Source: Prolixibacteraceae bacterium (GTDB taxonomy: Bacteria; Bacteroidota; Bacteroidia; Bacteroidales; Prolixibacteraceae). Taken from it: DNA of 6,339 bases. The notes beneath the pieces are model-generated. The model worked only from the letters and a program-made list of their open reading frames with translations, was not told the DNA's origin and did not search any database. The stretch is taken from the NCBI GenBank assembly GCA_016930735.1, contig JAFGGF010000129.1:1-6339 (forward strand), written 5' to 3'. Made by a program: the position numbers and the translations under genes. Below, in pieces: positions 1-6,339 of the stretch (its first letter is position 1; each line of letters opens with the position of its first letter).

Positions 1-1530
1 GGGAGTAATATGTTCTATGGTACAGCAGATGTATTCCCCGCACCAAACCATATCTCACCTGCCGTTGAACTTGACGATGGAACAAGTTGGGTAATAGCAC
101 ACAGTTACCGTAATGGCTGGTATGCTCACGGCAGGCAGGGATTACTTTGCGAAGTAGTTTACAACCTTAACGGTTTCCCGAAAATCAAATGGCCTGTAAC
201 AAGTGCAAAATATGTACCTGAGCTTTCCAATAAAGGAATTCCATGGATGGTTCCGCATTCCGATTTATTTGATTCTGGAAAACTAAACCCCGAATGGTCC
301 TTTCTGGGCTATACTCCTTCAAATACCTGGTCATTATCTGAAAATCCCGGGTGGTTGAAATTGTCTCCCATTCCGGGAAAAGGAGAAAATACAGTGATTA
401 AAAACGATGGGGAACACAATTACTCATTGATTACCAAAGTGGATTTTGATCCTGTTTCTGAAAACCATGAAGCTGGCTTATGGATCATCAATGGCCCTGA
501 AACGCATCAGGCAAAAGTAATAAGTACTGTAAATCCGGAAGGTAAAAAAATAATAGCCTTCAGTTTTGAAAATACAAGGTATGAAGTTGAAAATACTGCA
601 GGTTCTGTTGTCTGGTTGAAAATTATAAGAAATGAACACCGCATGACCGGATTTTTCAGTTCCAATGGAAAATTCTGGACTCAAATCGGTGAATTTATTG
701 ATGCATCAGATATCGATATTGAACAAACTCAGTTTAACAATTTTACCGGAAATCAGCAGGGATTGTATGTAAAAGGTAAAGCTGCCTGGTTCGACCTGTA
801 TATATACAGAGATGCATTCACCTCAATATCAGCAGCATCTCCGGCGAATAAATACCATACCTCGGTTTATGAAAATAATCCGCCACCATATACTTTAACC
901 TCTATTCACAATAGCGACTGGACCATGTATGCGGGGGTAGAATTCGGGAATAGCGACTATGCCATAGAAGCTGATTCAGTATTGGTTTCTGCATCCTGTG
1001 CAACTTCAGGTGGAAAAGTCAGAATTGTACTTGATTCACTAAATGGTGCAATGATTGCCGAGGTGCAAATAACCAATACAGGAGGCCTGAATAAATTTCA
1101 AGATTTTACTTCAAAAGTTACCGGTCAAATATTCGGATGTCACGATGTTTATTTGAAATATTCAGGTTTTGTTACCACAGAATTATTCAGGCTCAAATCC
1201 TTTGTCTTTAGTGAAATTGACAATGCAACCCCGGTAAACGATATTTCCGGAGAAAAAACAGGTGGAATTCAACTTTTGACGAATTATCCAAATCCATATC
1301 AAACCACTACAGAAATTCAATATCATATTCCCTGTAGAAGCCATATTTCACTTAAAGTATATGAACTGAACGGAAGGGTAATTGAAACCTTGTATGAAGG
1401 AATTCAGCAGCCGGGAAAATATTCCTCAACGTTTAATTCCGGAGGTTTATCAGGCGGGATATATATTTGCCGCTTAGTGGTTGAAAAATCGGGAAAAACA
1501 CAAAATTTAATCATAGTAAAACAAAATTAA
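1..1530 (+). CDS. GH43-family glycosidase, C-terminal part, with CBM6-like module and T9SS sorting domain (5' truncated by window)
   Basis: The frame is open from base 1 (Gly-Ser-Asn before the first Met at base 10), so that Met is most likely internal and the gene begins before the window. Residues below are counted from that Met. Residues 1-65 look like the last blade of a GH43 five-bladed propeller (PNHISPAVELDDGTSWVIAH, then GLLCEVVYN and GFPKIKWP). Residues 84-266 match the concanavalin-like GH43 C-terminal domain (PF17851 type): LFDSGKLNPEWSFLG, TWSLSENPGWLKL, EAGLWI, and a closing AWFDLYIYRD. Residues 270-402 resemble a CBM6-like sandwich (SIHNSDWTMYAGVEFG, HDVYLKYSG, FRLKSFVF). Residues 420-506 are a T9SS type A sorting domain (NYPNPY at 425-430, GGIYICRL near the end), implying export across the outer membrane. 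The catalytic Asp and Glu residues lie upstream and are not visible, so beta-xylosidase versus alpha-L-arabinofuranosidase cannot be decided. It lies 13 bases before the xylanase, probably in the same operon. Confidence 0.88.
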   Translation, partial: GSNMFYGTADVFPAPNHISPAVELDDGTSWVIAHSYRNGWYAHGRQGLLCEVVYNLNGFPKIKWPVTSAKYVPELSNKGIPWMVPHSDLFDSGKLNPEWSFLGYTPSNTWSLSENPGWLKLSPIPGKGENTVIKNDGEHNYSLITKVDFDPVSENHEAGLWIINGPETHQAKVISTVNPEGKKIIAFSFENTRYEVENTAGSVVWLKIIRNEHRMTGFFSSNGKFWTQIGEFIDASDIDIEQTQFNNFTGNQQGLYVKGKAAWFDLYIYRDAFTSISAASPANKYHTSVYENNPPPYTLTSIHNSDWTMYAGVEFGNSDYAIEADSVLVSASCATSGGKVRIVLDSLNGAMIAEVQITNTGGLNKFQDFTSKVTGQIFGCHDVYLKYSGFVTTELFRLKSFVFSEIDNATPVNDISGEKTGGIQLLTNYPNPYQTTTEIQYHIPCRSHISLKVYELNGRVIETLYEGIQQPGKYSSTFNSGGLSGGIYICRLVVEKSGKTQNLIIVKQN

Positions 1531-1543
1531 ACTCTTTAAAAAA

Positions 1544-3961
1544 ATGACAGTGATTAAGAAACCAGAATTTAAAAAATCAATCGTAGCACTTGTTTTTATT
1601 CTACTCCTATCAACAAATTTTGCTTTTGCCCAGTTGGTTACAAATGGAAGTTTTGAAAATTCCAATACCGGGATTGTTTCAGGCCAGGATATTGAAGGCT
1701 GGTCAATACTTGTGGCAAATGGTATAAATCCTGCCCCGGTATTTGAAATTGTAAACGATACGGTAAAGCATGGAAACAGGGCATTAAAAGCAAATATAAA
1801 TGGCTTAGGATCAAATCAATGGGACATTCAGGCGGTTGCTGAAAATATTCCTGCTAACCAAGGCTCAACTTATTATTATTCAGTGTGGGCTAAAGCTGAA
1901 AAACCAGGAGCTCAGGTAAGTTTAACAGTGGGGAACTATTCATATACAGAATACAAAGCTTTACGTCCGGTCACTCTCACAACTGAATGGCAGGAATATA
2001 CCATGCAGTATACTGTAAACGATAACCAATCAAATGTTCGTGCTCCTATCCACTTTAGCTATAATGGGAATACTGATAATGTAATTTATATTGATAATTT
2101 ACAAATAGTTGATGAAGATTTCGGCAAAATCCCGGTTGTTGTTGAAGCAGAATCAGGACAGGGCGGAAGCTATTTTACAGAAAACCAATACGGAGATATT
2201 ACGGCGATAACCACAACTGTGAACTATTCAGGGCAAACAAGTCCGACTGATACAAACCGGATAATAACCTGTCAGGTTACTTTTCAGGATACCGGATTTT
2301 ATAATCTTTTTGCCAGGGTACGTGTTGGTTCAGGTGGTTTCGACGACGATAGTTTTTTTGCCGGGAAAGGATTTGGTCAAAAAAATCCTGTATCAGGTTC
2401 CGACTGGGTATTTCTTAACGGGCTGGCAAGTGCAGGATTCTATGTGTCGGATGACTGGGTGGATGAACCGGGAACTACCGGTTCTGGTGTCTGGAAATGG
2501 ATAAACGTTACCAAAAACTATTTCCCGGGTACAACACCTGAAGAATCATTTTATGTAGGTCAGGATAATCTTACAAAAACCTTTCAGTTTGCTAGTCGTG
2601 AGGATGGCTTTGAATTTGACAAGTTTGCTTTCGGCAGGTCTGATTTGTATTTTACAGTAGATGCCCTGGACAATAAGCTGCCAGGAAAAACAACCATGGT
2701 AGCTGATTCAAGTTTGTTTTACCAGGGGCCTCCGATTGCAGAAGGAGCAGATAAATTTCTTGGCAATGTTATGGCTTCCGATGGATTTTTTGCCAATTAC
2801 TGGAACCAGATCACTCCCGGGAATGAAGGGAAATGGGCTTCCATTGCTTATACTTCCAATATTTCTCAATGGAACTGGACAGGATTGGATAACCTGTATA
2901 ATTTTGCTAAAGAACATGACCTTATTTTTAAGGACCACACTCTGATATGGGGGCAGCAACAACCTTCATGGATAAATAACCTGGATACTGCTCAGCAAAG
3001 GCAATACATTGAAACCTGGATAAGGATGGTTGGTGAAAGATATCCTGATATTGATATGGTTGATGTAGTTAATGAACCTTTAAAAACACACAATCCACCG
3101 GATGGTAACAATGGAAGGGCAAATTATAAGGATGCCCTCGGAGGTGATGGCGAAACGGGCTGGGATTGGGTAATAAAATCCTTTGAACTGGCCAGGAATT
3201 ATTTACCCGGAGTTCAGTTGATTCTTAACGATTATGGAATTATTAACGATAATAATGCCACCACTATTTACCTTGAAATTATTCATCTGCTAAAAGAAAG
3301 GGATTTAATCGATGGAATTGGTGTTCAGGGACACAGATTTGCATTGGAACGGGCAAGTAATACTACCTTGAAATACAACCTTGACAGATTGGCAGAAACG
3401 GGTTTGCCCGTTTATATATCTGAACTTGATTTGGGAAATCTTGATAATGATGGCACACCTGATGATAACATTCAACTTCTGTTATACCAACGGATTTTCC
3501 CATTATTATGGGAGCATCCGGGTGTAAAAGGCATAACACTGTGGGGCTACCTTGAAGGAGAAATGTGGCAATCATCCTGTTATCTTATTCTCAGAAACGG
3601 CTCATGGAGGCCTGCAATGGATTGGCTGGCAGGATATGTCAGTGATCATCTGACAACAAACAGGGAAATTGAAACAAAACTGGCTGAAATAAGCCTGGAT
3701 CAAAACTATCCGAATCCATTTCAATCAACAACCTGTATAAAATACAGAATTACAAAACCTGCACATGTAAAACTTCATATTTATGATATTTATGGCAGGG
3801 AGGTTATAACATTAGTTGATAAAAAAGTAAATCCCGGGACATATATTGCTATCTGGGATGCAATTAAATCAGGAGGTTCAAAAGCCGGTTGCGGAACTTA
3901 TTTCTACAGGCTGATTACCGGAGATGACATTATTACAAAAAAAATGCTGTTAAATAATTAA
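1544..3961 (+). CDS. Secreted multimodular GH10 endo-1,4-beta-xylanase with two N-terminal beta-sandwich modules and T9SS sorting domain
   Basis: Hydrolyses internal beta-1,4-xylosidic bonds of xylan with retention, outside the cell. Complete, 805 residues. A Sec signal peptide covers 1-29 (KK-rich start, hydrophobic 13-28, cleavage likely at AFA|Q). Residues 31-189 are a CBM4/9-like module (LVTNGSFEN start, YYYSVWAKA, VIYIDNLQIVD end). Residues 196-372 form a second sandwich of CBM6/35 character (VVVEAESG start, GFYNLFARVRVG, REDGFEFDKFAFG end). Residues about 395-702 are the GH10 barrel: KDHTLIWG (463-470), acid/base Glu511 in VDVVNEP, His597 in GIGVQGH, nucleophile Glu627 in ISELDLG, and TLWGYLEGEMW (665-675). 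Residues 714-805 are the T9SS type A tail (NYPNPF at 721-726). The catalytic domain is of ordinary single-domain length, without an inserted CBM. The ATG at 1544 is preceded by an A-rich stretch and gives a good signal peptide. Function is secure at family level; the ligands of the binding modules are inferred. Confidence 0.96.
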   Translation: MTVIKKPEFKKSIVALVFILLLSTNFAFAQLVTNGSFENSNTGIVSGQDIEGWSILVANGINPAPVFEIVNDTVKHGNRALKANINGLGSNQWDIQAVAENIPANQGSTYYYSVWAKAEKPGAQVSLTVGNYSYTEYKALRPVTLTTEWQEYTMQYTVNDNQSNVRAPIHFSYNGNTDNVIYIDNLQIVDEDFGKIPVVVEAESGQGGSYFTENQYGDITAITTTVNYSGQTSPTDTNRIITCQVTFQDTGFYNLFARVRVGSGGFDDDSFFAGKGFGQKNPVSGSDWVFLNGLASAGFYVSDDWVDEPGTTGSGVWKWINVTKNYFPGTTPEESFYVGQDNLTKTFQFASREDGFEFDKFAFGRSDLYFTVDALDNKLPGKTTMVADSSLFYQGPPIAEGADKFLGNVMASDGFFANYWNQITPGNEGKWASIAYTSNISQWNWTGLDNLYNFAKEHDLIFKDHTLIWGQQQPSWINNLDTAQQRQYIETWIRMVGERYPDIDMVDVVNEPLKTHNPPDGNNGRANYKDALGGDGETGWDWVIKSFELARNYLPGVQLILNDYGIINDNNATTIYLEIIHLLKERDLIDGIGVQGHRFALERASNTTLKYNLDRLAETGLPVYISELDLGNLDNDGTPDDNIQLLLYQRIFPLLWEHPGVKGITLWGYLEGEMWQSSCYLILRNGSWRPAMDWLAGYVSDHLTTNREIETKLAEISLDQNYPNPFQSTTCIKYRITKPAHVKLHIYDIYGREVITLVDKKVNPGTYIAIWDAIKSGGSKAGCGTYFYRLITGDDIITKKMLLNN

Positions 3962-4003
3962 ATTTATATAAACATACTGAAGCTAAACTAAAATAACTAA
4001 ATC

Positions 4004-4912
4004 ATGAAACGATTTGCTTTGTTTATCCTTTCAATAATCTGCCTGAATTCTTTTGGACAAAAGGCTTCCGAAAGCTGGAAAGATGTAAGCTATGCTGATG
4101 ACTCACAGGCATATCATACATTGGATATTTACCTTCCGGAGGTTGAAAAACCATCCTATCCTGTGGTTATAGCAGTTTATGGCAGTGCCTGGTTCAGCAA
4201 TGACCTGAAAGGATCTGTTATGCAAAGTGTAGGTAATCCACTTCTTGAAGCTGGTTTTGCAGTAATTGCCCCGAATCATCGGTCCAGCGCGGATGCCAGA
4301 TTTCCTGCACAGATAAATGATGTCAAAGCAGTTGTAAGATTTATCAAGGCAAATGCGAAAAAATACAAAATCGACGATTCCTTTATCGGAATTACCGGTT
4401 TTTCTTCAGGAGGGCATCTTTCAGCACTTACCGGGACTTCAGGGGGTGTCCAGCAAATTACGGTAGGTTCTGCTTCTGTAAATATTGAAGGCGATGTTGG
4501 CCCGAATACTTCCTTTGGCAGCGATGTTGATGCAGTAGTCGACTGGTTTGGTCCTACCGATTTTACTGTTATGGATTCCTGTGGCTGCCAGATGGCGCAC
4601 AATCCGGCAAACTCTCCTGAATCAAGCCTGATAGGAGGTGCCATTCAGGAAAATAAGGACATGTGTGCATTGGCAAATCCAATTACTTATGTTGATGTAA
4701 ATGACCCTCCATTCCTCATCCTCCATGGCGATAAAGACCCGCTTGTTCCTCACTGTAACAGCGAAATGTTATTTGAAGCTTTACAAAAAGCAGGGGTACA
4801 GGCTCAGTTTGTTTTGGTTCCTGATGGTGGGCACGGCCCAGGGTTGTTTCAGGAGAAATATTATAAAATGATGATTGACTTTTTTAATAAAGTCATAGAA
4901 AGTGAAAACTGA
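4004..4912 (+). CDS. Secreted alpha/beta-hydrolase esterase, BD-FAE-like (probable feruloyl/acetylxylan esterase)
   Basis: A 302-residue serine esterase. The signal peptide spans 1-18 (MKR, then a hydrophobic run, cleavage likely at SFG|Q). Cys13 is not in a proper lipobox because Ile precedes it, so a lipoprotein is unlikely. The hydrolase fold begins with HTLDIYLP (38-45), followed by the oxyanion-hole strand VYGSAWF (58-64). The catalytic triad reads as Ser134 in GFSSGGH, Asp245 in HGDKDPLVP and His277 in DGGHGPG. The pattern and length fit the COG0657 esterases and the Bacteroidota BD-FAE family (PF20434), known to release ferulate and acetate from xylan; some relatives carry a misleading 'xylanase' label. 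Four cysteines after the signal peptide (193, 195, 221, 251) could form disulfides in the periplasm. There is no T9SS tail, unlike the xylanase upstream. It follows the xylanase by 42 bases and precedes a second esterase by 54. Fold and enzyme class are firm; the exact ester cleaved is inferred from context. Confidence 0.88.
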   Translation: MKRFALFILSIICLNSFGQKASESWKDVSYADDSQAYHTLDIYLPEVEKPSYPVVIAVYGSAWFSNDLKGSVMQSVGNPLLEAGFAVIAPNHRSSADARFPAQINDVKAVVRFIKANAKKYKIDDSFIGITGFSSGGHLSALTGTSGGVQQITVGSASVNIEGDVGPNTSFGSDVDAVVDWFGPTDFTVMDSCGCQMAHNPANSPESSLIGGAIQENKDMCALANPITYVDVNDPPFLILHGDKDPLVPHCNSEMLFEALQKAGVQAQFVLVPDGGHGPGLFQEKYYKMMIDFFNKVIESEN

Positions 4913-4966
4913 TTTAAAATAAATATGAGATAAGCAATATTTTTTGAATCAACATCTGCTAAACCA

Positions 4967-5860
4967 ATGAAAAGAACGATTTTTCTAATAATTATCCTTG
5001 CATTTCTGGCCATAGCTTCTGGAGCACAGGAAATAATTAAACTTTATCCGGAAGAGATTCCGAATTCAAAAGAATCTGAAACAACAATGGAGGTGCAGTC
5101 GAATGGGATGTACCGGAACGTGACTGTTCCAACACTTGAGATTTATCTTCCCGAAAAAGACAAATCCACAGGAACGGCAGTTGTTATATGTCCTGGCGGT
5201 GGATACAGTGTAGTGGTTTACCAGGGCGAAGGAGTTTTAACTGCAAAAGAATTGGCAAAAAACGGTGTCGCTGCGTTTGTGCTGAAATACAGGCTTCCGG
5301 ATGAAACAATCATGGTTGATAAAACAATCGGACCACTTCAGGATGCACAACAAGCTATTAAAGTGGTAAGAGATAGTGCCGATAAGTGGGATGTTGATCC
5401 TGATAAAATCGGGATTATGGGATTTTCAGCAGGCGGGCATCTGGCTTCAACAGAAGCAACCCATTACAAAAAACCATTGATAGAAAACAGCAGTAATACC
5501 AGCTTGCGGCCTGATTTTCAGATTCTAATTTATCCGGTAATCAGTATGCAGGACAAGTTAACTCATGCCGATTCAAGAAAACAATTGTTGGGAGAAAATC
5601 CTACCAAAGAAGAAATCGACCTGTTCTCAAATGAATTGCAAATTGATGAAAATTCTCCTCCTGCCTATTTAACCCATGCTGGTGACGATAATACGGTTGA
5701 TGTGGATAACAGCATATTTTATTTTGAAAAATTACGTGATAACAAAGTACTGGCTGAAATACATATTTACCAGAAAGGAGGCCATGGTTTTATTTTCCGG
5801 CATAAAGGCTGGATGGAACCGTTATTGGCATGGATGAAAGACTCGAATTGGATTAATTAA
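4967..5860 (+). CDS. Secreted alpha/beta-hydrolase esterase (probable acetylxylan esterase type)
   Basis: A 297-residue serine esterase, divergent from its upstream neighbour. The signal peptide spans 1-20 (MKR, strongly hydrophobic 5-18, cleavage likely at SGA|Q). A short lead region (LYPEEIPNSKESE) precedes the fold, which starts with PTLEIYLPEK (55-64). The oxyanion hole is the canonical CPGGGY (75-80). The triad is Ser154 in GFSAGGH, Asp241 in HAGDDNTV and His273 in KGGHGF. These features fit the alpha/beta hydrolase-3/BD-FAE esterases that are common in Bacteroidota xylan loci and often annotated as acetylxylan esterase or mis-annotated as endo-xylanase. There is no C-terminal sorting domain, so the product should stay in the periplasm unless another route exists. 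The next gene, a GH43 enzyme, starts only 10 bases after its stop, which strongly suggests co-transcription. Acetyl removal from xylo-oligosaccharides is the most likely role, but the substrate is not proven by the sequence. Confidence 0.87.
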   Translation: MKRTIFLIIILAFLAIASGAQEIIKLYPEEIPNSKESETTMEVQSNGMYRNVTVPTLEIYLPEKDKSTGTAVVICPGGGYSVVVYQGEGVLTAKELAKNGVAAFVLKYRLPDETIMVDKTIGPLQDAQQAIKVVRDSADKWDVDPDKIGIMGFSAGGHLASTEATHYKKPLIENSSNTSLRPDFQILIYPVISMQDKLTHADSRKQLLGENPTKEEIDLFSNELQIDENSPPAYLTHAGDDNTVDVDNSIFYFEKLRDNKVLAEIHIYQKGGHGFIFRHKGWMEPLLAWMKDSNWIN

Positions 5861-5870
5861 ACTAATCGAT

Positions 5871-6339
5871 ATGAAAAATATACAATTCTTTTTGCTGTTT
5901 ATCTTCATGGGTTTTTTCCCATTTTCAGGCATTGCTCAAAATCCTGTGACAGGGAAAAATTCCAGGTATTGTAACCCTCTTCCAATGGTGATTGGCCCTG
6001 GTGGAAATGCGTCAGGCGATGTAACAGTTATTAAGGAAAACGGAAAATATTATATGTTCTGTACAGGTGGTGGCGCATGGTTTTCAGATGATATGCTCAA
6101 CTGGTCCTTCCAGCAGGTTGAACACGTTCCGGTGGCCCCGGATGTTATAAAATACAACGGCAGTTTTTATATGTGTGGGAACGATGGGCCACTTTATAAG
6201 GCCGACAATCCATTAGGGCCATATACAAGCCTTGGTGATTGGAAAAACACACCCGATGTTGCAGGTGGCTGGAACGGAGCTTTTGACGTAGACATCTACA
6301 TTGACGAAGACAATACGCCTTACTTGTATTATGCCGGAC
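5871..6339 (+). CDS. GH43-family glycosidase, N-terminal part (3' truncated by window)
   Basis: The open frame runs from the ATG at 5871 to the window end with no stop: 156 codons plus one base. The signal peptide spans 1-22 (MKNIQFFLLFIF..., cleavage likely at GIA|Q). The mature part is the start of a GH43 five-bladed propeller. Asp50 in SGDVTVIKENGKYYMF is the likely catalytic base, followed by GAWFSDDMLNW (68-78). VAPDVIKYNGSFYM (88-101) matches the family's blade-two APD motif. Asp139 in AFDVDIYIDEDNTPYLYY is the likely pKa-modulating Asp. The general-acid Glu would lie beyond the window end. GH43 enzymes are inverting beta-xylosidases, alpha-L-arabinofuranosidases or arabinanases; with a GH10 xylanase and esterases alongside, removal of xylose or arabinose from xylan fragments is the best guess. 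Whether it ends in a T9SS tail, like the GH43 gene at the start of the window, cannot be seen. Confidence 0.87.
   Translation, partial: MKNIQFFLLFIFMGFFPFSGIAQNPVTGKNSRYCNPLPMVIGPGGNASGDVTVIKENGKYYMFCTGGGAWFSDDMLNWSFQQVEHVPVAPDVIKYNGSFYMCGNDGPLYKADNPLGPYTSLGDWKNTPDVAGGWNGAFDVDIYIDEDNTPYLYYAG

Noticed and set aside
10..12. ATG at base 10 as the true start of the first gene
   Set aside because: The frame is open to base 1, no signal peptide follows, and the protein would begin in the last blade of a GH43 propeller, so the gene is cut by the window edge.
2310..2962. Short open frames of 64 to 84 codons on both strands inside the xylanase gene
   Set aside because: All overlap well-supported CBM and GH10 coding sequence in other frames and resemble no known protein.
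1282..3740. DNA similarity between the NYPNP regions near 1282 and 3704, considered as a repeat
   Set aside because: It is explained by both genes encoding the same conserved T9SS sorting-domain motif; the DNA diverges at third positions and does not form a repeat element.
4276..4644. A 122-codon open frame on the minus strand inside the first esterase gene
   Set aside because: It lies wholly antisense to a gene with an intact catalytic triad and shows no recognisable domain or signal; it is a coding shadow.
4934..4961. Possible stem formed by AGCA and TGCT between the two esterase genes
   Set aside because: Only four base pairs around a long loop, with no following U-tract; not a credible terminator or regulatory hairpin.
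4913..4966. Possible Bacteroidota promoter (TA-T-rich-TTTG near 4938-4948) between the two esterases
   Set aside because: The spacing is one base off the TAnnTTTG consensus and there is no TTTG element at the expected upstream distance; an AT-rich gap makes chance matches likely.

Overview
The window looks like part of a hemicellulose (xylan or arabinoxylan) degradation locus from a Bacteroidota bacterium. The evidence is three-fold. It is AT-rich. Start codons are preceded by A/T-rich sequence with no Shine-Dalgarno motif. Two of the secreted enzymes end in a type IX secretion (T9SS) sorting domain with the NYPNP[FY] motif, which is confined to the Bacteroidota and close relatives. Presence of T9SS rules out most gut Bacteroides; an environmental or ruminal polysaccharide degrader is a reasonable inference, but the genus cannot be read from the sequence.

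Layout: five genes, all on the plus strand, separated by only 13, 42, 54 and 10 bases. No convincing terminator or promoter lies between them, so they are probably one transcript. (1) Bases 1-1530 hold the 3' part of a GH43 glycosidase: the end of the beta-propeller, a GH43 C-terminal sandwich, a CBM6-like module and a T9SS tail. (2) 1544-3961 is a complete multimodular GH10 endo-beta-1,4-xylanase: signal peptide, CBM4/9-like module, a second CBM6/35-like beta-sandwich, GH10, T9SS tail. (3) 4004-4912 and (4) 4967-5860 are two secreted alpha/beta-hydrolase esterases of the acetylxylan/feruloyl esterase type. (5) 5871-6339 is the 5' part of a second GH43 enzyme, cut by the window end.

Inferred teamwork: the GH10 enzyme cuts the xylan backbone outside the cell, held on substrate by its binding modules and exported by T9SS. 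The esterases remove acetyl and/or feruloyl esters that block glycosidases. The GH43 enzymes remove arabinose side chains or xylose. The esterases have signal peptides but no T9SS tail and may act in the periplasm on imported oligosaccharides. No SusC/SusD pair, regulator, mobile element, RNA gene or CRISPR array is visible. I see no wholly new system. The most unusual points are the long middle module of the xylanase, its active-site motif variants, the paired divergent esterases, and the mixed export signals.
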